Of a stretch of 33,257 nt of DNA, positions 1 through 9,090 are shown in pieces. The notes under the pieces were generated by a model. The model was not told where the DNA came from. It did not search any database and saw only the letters and a list, made by a program, of their open reading frames with translations. The translations under genes and the position numbers were made by a program. Source of the DNA: Eubacteriales bacterium OttesenSCG-928-N13 (GTDB taxonomy: Bacteria; Bacillota; Clostridia; Christensenellales; Aristaeellaceae); NCBI GenBank assembly GCA_030265545.1, contig JAJDGF010000006.1, forward strand, positions 1 to 33,257, given 5' to 3'. Within the stretch, counting starts at the first letter, position 1; each line of letters opens with the position of its first letter.

Positions 1-627
1 GCATTTCGGCGGGGCGAGAGCCGCATTCTGGTCGGCACCCAGATGATCGCGAAGGGGCTGGATTTCCCGAACGTGACGCTGGTCGGGGTGGTGGCGGCAG
101 ATATGTCGCTGAACGTGCCCGATTACCGGAGCGTGGAGCGCACCTTCCAACTGATCACGCAGGTGGCAGGTCGCGCGGGACGCGCCGATCTGCCCGGCAA
201 GGTGGTCGTGCAGACGTATGACCCGGATCATTACGGCATCCAGCTGGCCGCCAAGCAGGACTATCGCGCGTTCTATCACAAGGAGGCGCAGGTGCGGCGG
301 CGCGGGCTGTATCCGCCGTTTACCTTGATCGCGCGGCTGCTGATCACGTCCGAGGATGAGCTGTTGGCGCATGATACGGCCATCGCGCTCGAAACGGAAC
401 TGAACGCATATCTGGACGCAGAGGCGCTTCGGCAGGACGTGGTGCAGATGCGCGCGCTGCCTGCGCCGATCAAGCGCATTCGGGGCGAGTTTCGGCAGAT
501 GGTATTCATCAAGCTGTATGCGCGCGGGCAGACGGAGCAGGTGCTACAATTCATGGAGCAGCAACAGCTGAAGCCTGTGGAGGGCGCAAAAGTGGAGCTT
601 GAGATCAATCCGACAAACATGCTGTAA
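1..627 (+). CDS. priA: Primosomal protein N' (PriA helicase), C-terminal part, 5' end outside window
   Basis: The reading frame is open from base 1, so the gene starts upstream and only about 208 C-terminal residues are visible. PriA is the superfamily 2 DNA helicase that restarts stalled replication forks. The visible part opens with the helicase motif V/VI region: GTQMIAKGLDFP, then QVAGRAGRA with the arginine-finger region. It continues into the PriA C-terminal domain, with RRGLYPPF and the PAPIKRIRGEFR stretch typical of the family. The helicase core and the zinc-binding cysteines must lie outside the window. It is the first visible gene of the operon and is followed 33 bases later by def, the usual Firmicutes order. 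Confidence 0.95.
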   Translation, partial: AFRRGESRILVGTQMIAKGLDFPNVTLVGVVAADMSLNVPDYRSVERTFQLITQVAGRAGRADLPGKVVVQTYDPDHYGIQLAAKQDYRAFYHKEAQVRRRGLYPPFTLIARLLITSEDELLAHDTAIALETELNAYLDAEALRQDVVQMRALPAPIKRIRGEFRQMVFIKLYARGQTEQVLQFMEQQQLKPVEGAKVELEINPTNML

Positions 628-660
628 ATGGCATTTCGATCGTATATTGGGGGGGTTTTC

Positions 661-1146
661 ATGGCAGTTCGTAAGATCATTGAGATAGGCGACGATGGGC
701 TGCGCAAGACGTCGCACCCGGTGGAGAAGTTTGACAAAAAACTGCATAATTTGCTGGACGATATGGCCGAAACCATGATGCATGCGGACGGGGCGGGCAT
801 CGCCGCGCCGCAGGTGGGCATCCTTCGCCGCGTGGTGGTGATCGATGCGGGCGAGGGCATATTGGAGCTGGTCAATCCGACCATCACCAGCAGCCAGGGC
901 GAGCAGATCAACCCGGAGGGCTGCTTGTCCATCCCCGGTCGTCGCTGCACCGTCATGCGCCCGCAGCACATCACCCTCAAGGCGCAGGATAGAAACGGCG
1001 AATGGTTCGAGATGGAGGGCGAGGACTTCTTCCCGATCGTGGTATCGCACGAGCTGGATCATCTGGACGGCATATTGTATGTGGACAAGATGATCGAGGA
1101 CGTGACCGACCAACTCAATCAGCAGCATGAAGAGGAGGACGAATAG
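661..1146 (+). CDS. def: Peptide deformylase
   Basis: Removes the formyl group from the N-terminal methionine of new proteins; it is a cytoplasmic metalloenzyme (Fe2+ in most family members). All three signature motifs are present: GAGIAAPQVG at residues 44-53, EGCLS with metal ligand Cys88, and HELDH with ligands His130 and His134 and catalytic Glu131. The ATG at 661 is preferred over an in-frame ATG at 628, because a G-run ribosome site lies just upstream of 661 and the family normally begins with a short segment like MAVRKI. The length of 161 aa is normal for the short bacterial type. fmt follows after 3 bases, so the formylation and deformylation enzymes are co-transcribed. Confidence 0.96.
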   Translation: MAVRKIIEIGDDGLRKTSHPVEKFDKKLHNLLDDMAETMMHADGAGIAAPQVGILRRVVVIDAGEGILELVNPTITSSQGEQINPEGCLSIPGRRCTVMRPQHITLKAQDRNGEWFEMEGEDFFPIVVSHELDHLDGILYVDKMIEDVTDQLNQQHEEEDE

Positions 1147-1149
1147 CCC

Positions 1150-2085
1150 ATGCGCATCGTTTTCATGGGCACGCCCGAATTCGCGGTGCCCTCCTTGCAG
1201 GCCTTGATCGATCATGATTATCAGGTCGTGGGCGTGTTCACGCAGCCTGATCGCCCGGCGGGGCGCGGCAATCGCGTGATTGAGCCGCCCATCAAGCAAT
1301 TGGCGGGTCGTTATGCGATCCCTGTGTATCAGTTTGAACGGGTCAGAAGGCCGGAGGGGATCGAGGCCATGCAGGCGCTCAGTCCGGATCTGATCATCAC
1401 GGCGGCGTTCGGTCAGATCCTGCCGCAGAAGCTGCTGGATATCCCGCCGATGGGCACGATCAATGTGCATGCTTCGCTGCTGCCCAAGCACAGGGGCGCC
1501 GCGCCGATCAATTGGAGCATCATCGAGGGGGACATCTGGTGCGGCGTAACCACGATGCAGACGGACGCGGGGCTGGATACGGGGCACATGCTGCTTCGAA
1601 AAAAGCGCAAGATCCGCCCGGATGAGACGGCGGGTGAGCTGACCGATCGCATGGCGCAGCTGGGCGCTGAGCTTCTGATTGAGACGCTCAAGGCCTTGGA
1701 TCAGGGCGACATCAAGCCCATTCGTCAGCGAAAATATCGCGCCAGCTACCAGCCCATGCTGAACAAGCAGGTGGGCAAGATCGATTTCACCCAATCGCCC
1801 GCGCAGGTGGTGAACCTGGTGCGCGGCGTGAACCCCTGGCCGGGCGCGTTTGCAATGCTGCCCGAGGGCACGCTCAAGGTTTGGCAGGCGAAGGTCTCCG
1901 ATTGCGATCTGCCCGGGAAGCCGGGCGAGGTGCTGGTATCAAGCGCCAAGCAGGGGTTGATCGTGCGCTGCGGAGATGGCGCCATTGAGTTGATTGAGAT
2001 ACAGGCCCCGAACGCCAAGCGCATGCATGCCAAAGCGTATCTGATGGGCAAAACGATTGAAGTGGGGACAGTGCTGAATGGATAA
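1150..2085 (+). CDS. fmt: Methionyl-tRNA formyltransferase
   Basis: Transfers a formyl group from 10-formyltetrahydrofolate to initiator Met-tRNA. The protein has 311 aa, the usual length. The N-terminal Rossmann-like domain starts MRIVFMGTPEFAVP. The catalytic triad known from the E. coli enzyme is visible as Asn105 and His107 in INVHASLLP and Asp143 in the DAGLDTG segment. The C-terminal OB-like tRNA-binding domain occupies about residues 205-311 and includes the VRGVNPWPGA motif. The last 8 bases overlap the start of rsmB, indicating translational coupling inside the operon. Confidence 0.97.
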   Translation: MRIVFMGTPEFAVPSLQALIDHDYQVVGVFTQPDRPAGRGNRVIEPPIKQLAGRYAIPVYQFERVRRPEGIEAMQALSPDLIITAAFGQILPQKLLDIPPMGTINVHASLLPKHRGAAPINWSIIEGDIWCGVTTMQTDAGLDTGHMLLRKKRKIRPDETAGELTDRMAQLGAELLIETLKALDQGDIKPIRQRKYRASYQPMLNKQVGKIDFTQSPAQVVNLVRGVNPWPGAFAMLPEGTLKVWQAKVSDCDLPGKPGEVLVSSAKQGLIVRCGDGAIELIEIQAPNAKRMHAKAYLMGKTIEVGTVLNG

Positions 2086-3463
2086 AAGACCGCCCAAGAA
2101 ACCCATGATGAAGCCGAGCGTCATCGATGCGCGCAGGCTGGCTTTGAATGCGCTGATGGATGTGACCCGCGCCGATGCCTATGCGACGCTGGCGCTGGAT
2201 AAGCACCTGTCGCGCAGCAATTTGTCCCATGTGGACAAGCGGCTGGCGACCAATATATTCTATAGCGCGCTCGAGAACCGCATCCGGATCTCGCACGTGC
2301 TGGGGCAGTTCGTGAGCAAGATGCCAGAGCCGGTGATCGAGGACATACTGCACATCGCGGCGGCGCAGCTGCTGTTCATGGACAAATTGCCCGATCATGC
2401 CGTGGTGGATCAGGCGGTGCGGCAGGTCAAGACGCTGGGGCGCGAGCATTACGCGGCGCTGGTGAACGGCACATTGAGGAGCTTGATCCGCGCGCGCGAT
2501 GCGGGCGAGATCGAGTATCCGGACAAAGAGAAATATCCGCTTCGCTATCTGTCCATCATGCATTCCTTGCCAGAGCCGTTGGTCAAGCGCATCGCGGACG
2601 ACTATGGGATGGATCAGGCGCAGGAGATATTGCGCTATCGCCCCGAATCATTTGATCAGACGATTCGGCCGAATTTCCGCCGCTATGATGCACAAGCGTT
2701 TGAGGCATATGCCGAGAAGCGGCATTGGACGCTGAAGCCGGGCGTGGTGCCGATGGCCTATCATCTCAGCGGTGCGGCAGATCTGGGGCAGGACGAGGAC
2801 TTTCTGGCCGGTCGATACAGCATGATCGGCGAATCGTCCATGCTGGCCGCGTATGCCGTCGCGCCCAAGGGCAGTGAGGTCATATTGGACGCGTGTGCGG
2901 CGCCGGGCGGCAAGGCCGCGATGATGGCAGAGATGCTGACGGACGGCGGACGCGTGCAGGCGTGGGACGTGCATGAGCACCGCGTGCAGCTGCTCAAATC
3001 CGTGCAGAAGCGGCTACACCTTGAGAACATGAAGCCGGCGGTGCGCGATGCATCCATCCACAGCCCGAATCTGGACATGATGTTCGATGCGGTGCTGATC
3101 GATGCGCCCTGCTCCGGGCTGGGCGTGATGCTGAACAAGCCGGACATCAAATATCGCGTCAGCAGCCAGGACATCGATTCATTGGTGAAGCTGCAAAAGA
3201 AGATCCTCGACGCATGCTGCCAATATGTGGGGATCGGCGGGCGGCTGATCTACTCCACCTGCACCATCACCAAGGACGAAAACGAGCGGCAGGTGCGCGC
3301 GTTCCTTGATTCGCATCCAGAATTCTCGTTGGACGAGAGCGGCGACTGGCTGCCCGAATCGCTCAGGGATCGCATGCAGGACGGCATGCTGCAATTGCAG
3401 CCGCATCTGGATCATATGGATGGGTTTTTCATTGCGCGCATGGTGCGCCGAGGTGCGCTATGA
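2078..3463 (+). CDS. rsmB: 16S rRNA (cytosine-967-C5)-methyltransferase RsmB
   Basis: SAM-dependent m5C methyltransferase of 16S rRNA, 461 aa. Residues of about 10-140 form the NusB-like RNA-binding domain, followed by a linker and the Rossmann methyltransferase core. The SAM-binding motif DACAAPGGKA begins at Asp271. The two cysteines of the m5C mechanism are present: Cys345 in DAPCSG and Cys395 in YSTCT. The start overlaps fmt by 8 bases, and the stop overlaps rlmN through ATGA. The order fmt-rsmB-rlmN is standard in Firmicutes. Confidence 0.95.
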   Translation: MDKRPPKKPMMKPSVIDARRLALNALMDVTRADAYATLALDKHLSRSNLSHVDKRLATNIFYSALENRIRISHVLGQFVSKMPEPVIEDILHIAAAQLLFMDKLPDHAVVDQAVRQVKTLGREHYAALVNGTLRSLIRARDAGEIEYPDKEKYPLRYLSIMHSLPEPLVKRIADDYGMDQAQEILRYRPESFDQTIRPNFRRYDAQAFEAYAEKRHWTLKPGVVPMAYHLSGAADLGQDEDFLAGRYSMIGESSMLAAYAVAPKGSEVILDACAAPGGKAAMMAEMLTDGGRVQAWDVHEHRVQLLKSVQKRLHLENMKPAVRDASIHSPNLDMMFDAVLIDAPCSGLGVMLNKPDIKYRVSSQDIDSLVKLQKKILDACCQYVGIGGRLIYSTCTITKDENERQVRAFLDSHPEFSLDESGDWLPESLRDRMQDGMLQLQPHLDHMDGFFIARMVRRGAL

Positions 3464-4497
3464 TCGACCTGCTGAGCATGACATACGAAGAACTGGGCGC
3501 GATGCTTAAGGAGATGGGTCAGCCCAAATTCCGCGCCAAGCAGCTGTATGAATGGCTGAATCGTGGTGCGTCATGGGATGAGATGCGCAATCTGCCTACG
3601 ATATTGCGCGAGCAGCTGGCAAAGAATTGCACCGCCAACCCGATTGAAATCGAGCGATCGATCACCTCCAAGATCGATGGCACGCAGAAGTTCCTGTTTC
3701 GGCTGATGGATGGGAACCTGGTGGAGGGCGTGCTGATGCGCTATCACCATGGCGCGACACTGTGCCTGTCCACGCAGGTAGGCTGCAAGATGGGCTGCGC
3801 GTTCTGCGCGTCCACGCTGGATGGATGCGTGAGGAACCTTACCCCCGGCGAGATGCTGGGGCAGGTGGTGCTGATCCATCGCAGATTGATGGAATCGGGC
3901 AGCCGCATCGCGAATCTGGTGCTGATGGGCAGCGGGGAGCCGCTGGATAACTATGACAATGTATTGAAATTCATCCGTTTGGCGATCGATGAACGCGGGC
4001 TGAACCTGTCCACGCGGGGCATCTCGTTGAGCACATGCGGGCTGGTGCCTGAGATGGATCGACTCAGCAAGGAGGGCTTGCAGCTGACGCTATCGCTCTC
4101 TCTGCATGCATCCAATGACAAGATCCGGCGCGAGATCATGCCGATCGCGAATGTGTATACCATCCAGCAGACGCTGGATGCGTGCAAGCGCTACATCGAA
4201 AAGACCGGGCGGCGCGTGATCCTCGAATATGCCTTGATCGATTCGGTCAATGACGATCTGGCGCATGCGGACGAGCTGAGCAGGCTGCTGCGCGGGATGC
4301 AGTGCCATGTGAACCTGATCCCGCTCAATGAGGTGGCAGAGCGCAACCTCAGGCCGCCCTCGCCCGAGCGCGTGCGGGCATTTTTGACCAGACTTGAACA
4401 TCGTCATATCTCGGCCACCGTTCGGCGCGAGATGGGCAGCGACATACAGGGTGCGTGCGGGCAGCTTCGGCGCCACGCCATGAACCAAGCACAGTGA
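3460..4497 (+). CDS. rlmN: Dual-specificity 23S rRNA/tRNA adenine-C2 methyltransferase RlmN (radical SAM)
   Basis: Methylates C2 of A2503 in 23S rRNA, and in characterised homologues A37 of some tRNAs. The radical-SAM cluster ligands are Cys109, Cys113 and Cys116 in CKMGCAFC. The second catalytic cysteine, which carries the methyl group in the RlmN/Cfr mechanism, is Cys333 in the SDIQGACGQL motif near the C-terminus. The 345 aa length and the motif GEPLDNYDNV are typical of RlmN. The gene begins at the ATGA overlap with rsmB and ends 10 bases before the phosphatase start. Nothing suggests the resistance paralogue Cfr: the context is fully chromosomal housekeeping. Confidence 0.96.
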   Translation: MIDLLSMTYEELGAMLKEMGQPKFRAKQLYEWLNRGASWDEMRNLPTILREQLAKNCTANPIEIERSITSKIDGTQKFLFRLMDGNLVEGVLMRYHHGATLCLSTQVGCKMGCAFCASTLDGCVRNLTPGEMLGQVVLIHRRLMESGSRIANLVLMGSGEPLDNYDNVLKFIRLAIDERGLNLSTRGISLSTCGLVPEMDRLSKEGLQLTLSLSLHASNDKIRREIMPIANVYTIQQTLDACKRYIEKTGRRVILEYALIDSVNDDLAHADELSRLLRGMQCHVNLIPLNEVAERNLRPPSPERVRAFLTRLEHRHISATVRREMGSDIQGACGQLRRHAMNQAQ

Positions 4498-4507
4498 GGT
4501 GATACCA

Positions 4508-5230
4508 GTGAGAGCATATGCACTGACGCATGTGGGCAACGTGCGATCGGCCAACGAGGACGCATTTTATCTGCCGCTTCCGGGCGAGCAATTCGCGGCG
4601 GTGGCGGATGGCATGGGCGGCCATCTTGCCGGGGAGGTCGCAAGCGGGATGGCGATTCGCGCCTTCACGGAGTTTTTGCGCAACCACACAGTCAATGAAG
4701 AAACGCTTCATAGCGCAGTGACATCCGCAAACGCGGAGATCCATCAAGCAGCCAGGCGCGACCCGCTCAAGCACGGCATGGGCACCACGCTGACAGCGCT
4801 ATATTTGCAGGAAGATACCGCCTATCTGACCCACGTGGGCGACAGCCGCGCCTATCTGCTGAGGAAAAAGGCGCTGATGCAGCTATCAAACGATCATTCG
4901 CTCGTCAATGAGCTGGTGGAGAAGGGTGAGCTCAGCCCGCTCGAGGCAGCGACCCATCCGCAGCGCAACATCATCACGCGCGCGCTGGGCACCAACAAAA
5001 AAGTGGAGCCGGACATCATTCGGCTGGACTATCAGGCGGGCGATGTGTGGCTGCTGTGCACGGACGGACTTTCAAACTACCTTCGAACGCCTGAGATCGC
5101 CGAGATTTTGCTGCAAAGCGGCACCTGGAACGACAAGCTCCAATCCATGGTGCAGCTCGCGCTCAATCGGGGCGGAAGCGACAACATCACAGCGCTGATT
5201 GCACTCGGAGAGGGGGATGATCACGCATGA
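4508..5230 (+). CDS. stp: PP2C-family Ser/Thr protein phosphatase (Stp/PrpC)
   Basis: Mn2+/Mg2+-dependent phosphatase that opposes the PASTA kinase encoded next. It has 240 aa from a GTG start at 4508. That start is chosen because AGGTGAT lies 4 bases upstream; an earlier in-frame GTG at 4499 would put the ribosome site inside the gene. Metal-site motifs are visible: NED at residues 16-18, ADGMGGH with Asp34, THVGDSRAYL, and the C-terminal GGSDNIT with Asp225. The stop codon overlaps the kinase start (ATGA at 5227-5230). Coupled stp-prkC pairs are conserved in Firmicutes and control cell wall synthesis, growth and ribosome-linked functions. Confidence 0.95.
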   Translation: MRAYALTHVGNVRSANEDAFYLPLPGEQFAAVADGMGGHLAGEVASGMAIRAFTEFLRNHTVNEETLHSAVTSANAEIHQAARRDPLKHGMGTTLTALYLQEDTAYLTHVGDSRAYLLRKKALMQLSNDHSLVNELVEKGELSPLEAATHPQRNIITRALGTNKKVEPDIIRLDYQAGDVWLLCTDGLSNYLRTPEIAEILLQSGTWNDKLQSMVQLALNRGGSDNITALIALGEGDDHA

Positions 5231-7077
5231 CGGATCGCATCCTTTCCAATCGGTACGTGCTGAGCGAAGTGGTCGGCACGGGCGGCATGGCGGTGGTGTA
5301 TCGCGCATGGGATCGCGTGCAGCTGCGCGAGGTGGCCGTGAAGGTGCTTCGAAGCGAATACAACGCGGACGACGATTTTGTGCGTCGCTTCAATCATGAG
5401 GCGCATGCCGCGGCCAAGATGTCCCACCCGAACATCGTCAATATGTACGATGTCGGGCAGGACGGCGATATGCGCTATATCGTCATGGAATATGTGCGTG
5501 GCAAGACGCTCAAGGACCTGATTCGTCAGACCGGCAAGCTCAAACCCCAGCGCGCGGTGGCGATGGCACTTCGGATTCTGGCGGCGGTGGATCACGCCCA
5601 TAAGAGCCATGTGGTGCATCGTGATATCAAGCCGCAGAACATTCTGGTGGACGCGGAGGGCAACATCAAGGTGGCCGACTTCGGCATTGCGCGCGCCACC
5701 AACACCAACACGCAGACCTATGCCGATGGTGAATCGGTGCTGGGTTCGGTGCACTATTTCTCGCCCGAACAGGCATCCGGCCAGACGGCGGACGAGAAGA
5801 GCGATCTATATTCCGTGGGCGTGGTGCTGTACGAGATGGTGACCGGGCATGTACCATTTGATGGCGATACGCCGGTGGCCGTGGCACTCAAACATGTGCA
5901 GGAGGTGCCCAAAAGTACCCGCATCTTTGACCCGGAGATCAGCAAGGGACTGGACGAGGTCATCATGAAATCGCTTGAGAAGGACTCGGACAAGCGATAT
6001 CAGACCGCGACAGGGTTCGCTGCCGATTTGAAGCGCGCGATTCGGCTGCCCAAGGGCGGCTTTGTGGGCGTGCAGACGCTCACCAAGGAGGAACAACAGA
6101 TCCTCAAACAAGAGCGAAAGGAGCGCCGCCAGCAGGTGCTTCGACACCTCAGGAACTACGGGCTCGTGGCGCTGATCGCGACATTGATCGTGTTGGGCGC
6201 GATCAAGGGACGAGACTGGTATCGAGAGCTGTTCGCGCGCATCCAGGCGCCCAATGTGATGATGCTGGATCTGGAGGACGCCGTGGCGCAGCTGGATGAA
6301 CTGGGGCTGCTGCACACGATCGATGAGAAGCACTATGACGATGTCAGCTATGGTACCGTGGTGACCCAGGAGCCGGTCGCGGGTACGCCGATGTGGCCGG
6401 GAGAAAGGATCAAGCTGGGCGTTTCAATTGGCAAGGAAAAGCTGAGAATGCCGAAATTGCTGGAGCTGACCCGTAGCGAGGCCATGCGCTTAATTGAAGA
6501 AAATGATATGATACTGAGCGAGAATGATGTGACGCTGGTGATATCTGAGGCGGCCGTGGGCACCGTGGTATCGCAGGAGCCGGCCGTGAACGAATGGGTC
6601 AAGCCGGGCGACAAGGTCAAGTTGTCCATCAGCGGGGAGAGTGCTCCTGTGCCGATGGTGCTGGGTGTGCCGCTTGAGAACGCCAAGAATTCCTTGATAT
6701 CAAGCGGGTTCACGGTGGATTCGAATGTGATTGAACGGCTGAGCACCGAGGAGGAAGGCACCGTGATCGCGCAGAGTGTGGACGCGGGCATGATGGCGCT
6801 GCTGGGTGCGCCCATCCAGCTGACGATCAGCCAGGTGCGGCAGACCACCTATCGCGCGCAGAAGAAATTCTGGGTGGCGATCCCGTCAGGCGGCGCGGAC
6901 GTGCGATGTACCGTGGAACAGGACAGCCAGGAGATCGAGCAATACGCCGCCCGACTGGAACAGGAGGGCAACCAGGCGATCGGGCTGGATCTGGAGGCTG
7001 ATACGCCCGGCAATCACACGGTGCGCATGTATGTCAACGGCGAATTGAAGATCGAAGAAGCAATCGAATTTGGTTAA
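5227..7077 (+). CDS. prkC: Membrane Ser/Thr protein kinase with three PASTA repeats (PrkC/Stk)
   Basis: Hanks-type kinase that senses peptidoglycan fragments or lipid II through extracellular PASTA domains. The kinase domain covers about residues 10-270: Lys39 in VAVKVL, catalytic Asp133 in HRDIKPQN, and Asp151 in DFG. A basic juxtamembrane stretch rich in Glu, Arg and Gln precedes one transmembrane helix at about 311-330. Three PASTA repeats follow at roughly 338-405, 407-473 and 475-540, each with the V(V/I)xQxP-like turn such as VVTQEPVAG and VVSQEPAVN. The remaining C-terminal 70 residues are a separate extracellular segment of unknown role. The total of 616 aa is within the family range. 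It is co-transcribed with stp and rsgA. Confidence 0.96.
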   Translation: MTDRILSNRYVLSEVVGTGGMAVVYRAWDRVQLREVAVKVLRSEYNADDDFVRRFNHEAHAAAKMSHPNIVNMYDVGQDGDMRYIVMEYVRGKTLKDLIRQTGKLKPQRAVAMALRILAAVDHAHKSHVVHRDIKPQNILVDAEGNIKVADFGIARATNTNTQTYADGESVLGSVHYFSPEQASGQTADEKSDLYSVGVVLYEMVTGHVPFDGDTPVAVALKHVQEVPKSTRIFDPEISKGLDEVIMKSLEKDSDKRYQTATGFAADLKRAIRLPKGGFVGVQTLTKEEQQILKQERKERRQQVLRHLRNYGLVALIATLIVLGAIKGRDWYRELFARIQAPNVMMLDLEDAVAQLDELGLLHTIDEKHYDDVSYGTVVTQEPVAGTPMWPGERIKLGVSIGKEKLRMPKLLELTRSEAMRLIEENDMILSENDVTLVISEAAVGTVVSQEPAVNEWVKPGDKVKLSISGESAPVPMVLGVPLENAKNSLISSGFTVDSNVIERLSTEEEGTVIAQSVDAGMMALLGAPIQLTISQVRQTTYRAQKKFWVAIPSGGADVRCTVEQDSQEIEQYAARLEQEGNQAIGLDLEADTPGNHTVRMYVNGELKIEEAIEFG

Positions 7078-7089
7078 TGAGGTGCGATA

Positions 7090-7971
7090 TTGGAAGGGAT
7101 CATTCTCAAGGGGATCGGCGGGTTTTACACCGTGAAGGCGGATGCAGATGGCGCGCTGCACACGCTGCGTGCGCAGGGCAAGCTGCGGCGGCAGAAGCTC
7201 AAACCCATGGTGGGCGATCGCGTGCAGTTTACGCCTAGCAGGGGCGAGGAGCATGGCTGGATTGAGGCAATCCTGCCCCGCCGAAACATGCTGGTTCGGC
7301 CGCCCGTCGCGAATGTGGATGTGATTGTGCTGACGGTCGCCGCCGCATCGCCCGAGGCGGATCTGCTGCTGCTGGACAGGATGTTGCTGTGCGCGCGCAT
7401 TGCGGGCATGGATGCCATCGTGGTCATCAACAAGGCGGATCTGAGCCCCGATCGCGCGGATGAAATCGCGAAGTCCTACCGCCTGGCGGGCTGCCTGGTC
7501 TACCCCGTCAGCGCCGAATCGGGGGAGGGCGTGCCCGCGCTGAAACAGGCGCTTCTTGGCAAGGTGCACGCGTTCGCCGGGCAATCGGGCGTGGGGAAGA
7601 GCACGCTGATCAACGCGCTCTATGGGCTGCAGCTGGTCACCGGCAGCATCTCCGAGAAGATTGAACGTGGCAAGCACACGACCCGTCATTGCGAACTGAT
7701 CGAGGTGGAGGGCGGCGGCATGGTGCTGGATACGCCCGGATTCAGCTTGCTGGAGCTGGCGCTGTGCGATCCTGCGCTGATCAAGGAAAGGTATCCTGAG
7801 TTCTTGCCCTATGAGAAGGATTGCCGCTTTTTGACCTGCGTGCACATCACCGAGCCGGGCTGCGCGGTGTTGCAGGCAATGGAGGACGGAAAGATTGATA
7901 TTGGTCGGCATGAACGCTATCAAATCCTGTTTGACGAGATGAACCAAAGATGGAGGGATCGTTATGGCTAA
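7090..7971 (+). CDS. rsgA: Ribosome small subunit-dependent GTPase A
   Basis: Circularly permuted GTPase that helps mature the 30S subunit. The permuted motif order is visible: G4 NKAD at residues 114-117, then G1 GQSGVGKS at 164-171, then G3 DTPG at 214-217. An N-terminal OB fold precedes them. The C-terminal zinc site is intact: Cys245, Cys250, His252 and Cys258. The start is TTG at 7090, supported by GAGGTG five bases upstream; there is no better ATG. 293 aa is normal. It overlaps rpe by 8 bases. In Firmicutes RsgA-type GTPases sit next to PrkC, and some homologues are kinase substrates. Confidence 0.95.
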   Translation: MEGIILKGIGGFYTVKADADGALHTLRAQGKLRRQKLKPMVGDRVQFTPSRGEEHGWIEAILPRRNMLVRPPVANVDVIVLTVAAASPEADLLLLDRMLLCARIAGMDAIVVINKADLSPDRADEIAKSYRLAGCLVYPVSAESGEGVPALKQALLGKVHAFAGQSGVGKSTLINALYGLQLVTGSISEKIERGKHTTRHCELIEVEGGGMVLDTPGFSLLELALCDPALIKERYPEFLPYEKDCRFLTCVHITEPGCAVLQAMEDGKIDIGRHERYQILFDEMNQRWRDRYG

Positions 7972-8611
7972 GGTGGCAGCATCCTTGCTGGCGGCGGACA
8001 TACTACATCTGGAGGACGAGATTTTGCGCATGCAGCAGGCGGGCGTGGACGCACTGCATTACGACGTGATGGACGGCATATTCGTGCCCAACATCAGCTT
8101 TGGTTGGTCAATGCTCGAGCAGATCAGCGGCGTGAGCAGGCTTCCGCTGGATGTGCATCTGATGATTGCGCAGCCGGAGCGATACATCGAGAAGTTCGCA
8201 AAAGCGGGCGCTCGAACCATAACGGTGCATGTCGAGGCCACGAATCATCTGCATCGCGTGCTGGAGCAGATCAGAGATTGTGGATGCCTGGCGGGCGTAT
8301 CGCTCAATCCGGCCACTTCGCCCGAAACGCTGCAATACGTGCTGGGCGAATTTGATCAGGTGTTGGCGATGACCGTCAACCCGGGTTTCGGCGGGCAATC
8401 GCTGATCCCGCAGGTGGTCACCAAGGTGGGCGAGATCAAGAAGATGCTGGTTTCTGCCAATGTGGAGGCTGAAATTGAGGTGGACGGCGGCGTGGACACG
8501 CAATCCGCACCACACTTGGTGCGACAGGGAGCAACGCTGCTGGTCACGGGTTCTGCGCTGTTCAGAGCGCCCGATGCCGCGGCATTCGTGCAGGAGCTGC
8601 ACGCATTATAA
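7964..8611 (+). CDS. rpe: Ribulose-phosphate 3-epimerase
   Basis: Interconverts ribulose 5-phosphate and xylulose 5-phosphate in the pentose phosphate pathway. TIM-barrel protein of 215 aa. Metal and catalytic residues can be read: His32 and Asp34 in HYDVMDG, His65 in DVHLM, Asp174 in VDGG, plus the flexible loop motif MTVNPGFGGQ. The start overlaps the end of rsgA. The linkage prkC-rsgA-rpe matches the order in Bacillus. No thiN, spoVM or rpmB follows; ridA does instead. Confidence 0.96.
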   Translation: MAKVAASLLAADILHLEDEILRMQQAGVDALHYDVMDGIFVPNISFGWSMLEQISGVSRLPLDVHLMIAQPERYIEKFAKAGARTITVHVEATNHLHRVLEQIRDCGCLAGVSLNPATSPETLQYVLGEFDQVLAMTVNPGFGGQSLIPQVVTKVGEIKKMLVSANVEAEIEVDGGVDTQSAPHLVRQGATLLVTGSALFRAPDAAAFVQELHAL

Positions 8612-8632
8612 AGATAAGGGAGCAACATCACT

Positions 8633-9010
8633 ATGAGCAAGAAAATCATTCACACGGACAATGCGCCCAAGGCGGTCGGGCCGTATGTGCAAGCGATCGA
8701 CACGGGCAAGCTGCTGTTCACCTCCGGTCAGCTGGGGATCGATCCCATGACGGGCAAGCTGTTGGAGGGCGTAGAGGCGCAAGCCGAGCAGTCCATGAAG
8801 AATGTGGGTGCGATCCTGAAGGAAGTGGGTGCGGACTTCAAGGACGCCGTCAAGTGCACCATCTTCGTGCAGGACATGAACGACTTCGCCGCCGTGAACA
8901 AGATCTACGAATCCTTCTTCGACGGCAATTTCCCCGCGCGCTCCTGCGTGCAGGTGGCCAAGCTGCCGCTGGGTGGACTGGTTGAGATCGAGTGCATCGC
9001 ACAGCTATAA
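8633..9010 (+). CDS. ridA: RidA family reactive intermediate imine deaminase
   Basis: Small trimeric cytoplasmic protein (125 aa) that hydrolyses reactive enamine/imine products of PLP enzymes such as 2-aminoacrylate. The family signatures are AVGPYVQAI near the N-terminus, FTSGQLGIDP, and the C-terminal ARSCVQVAKLPLGGLVEIE containing the arginine that holds the substrate carboxylate and the Glu near the active site. AAGGGAG lies 10 bases upstream of the ATG. It is the last gene of the leftmost operon and ends just before a strong hairpin. A general RidA role is inferred; a specialised paralogue cannot be excluded. Confidence 0.93.
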   Translation: MSKKIIHTDNAPKAVGPYVQAIDTGKLLFTSGQLGIDPMTGKLLEGVEAQAEQSMKNVGAILKEVGADFKDAVKCTIFVQDMNDFAAVNKIYESFFDGNFPARSCVQVAKLPLGGLVEIECIAQL

Positions 9011-9023
9011 CACAAGTCCAAAC

Positions 9024-9057
9024 AAAAGACAGTGTGCATTTACGCATACTGTCTTTT
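9024..9057. terminator. Bidirectional rho-independent terminator between ridA and galM
   Basis: A 14-pair inverted repeat (one G-T pair) has its left arm at 9024-9037, a six-base loop at 9038-9043 and its right arm at 9044-9057. The outer four pairs are A-T, so the hairpin ends in TTTT when read in either direction. It lies between convergent ridA (plus) and galM (minus) and should stop both transcripts. Confidence 0.9.
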
Positions 9058-9090
9058 GCTTGGATCATATGATTATTGGTTTGGATGGAA

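Noticed and set aside
544-1794. Long minus-strand open frame opposite priA-def-fmt
   Set aside because: It is a shadow of well-identified plus-strand genes; the protein is rich in His, Arg and Leu, typical of antisense frames in GC-rich DNA, and has no recognisable domain.
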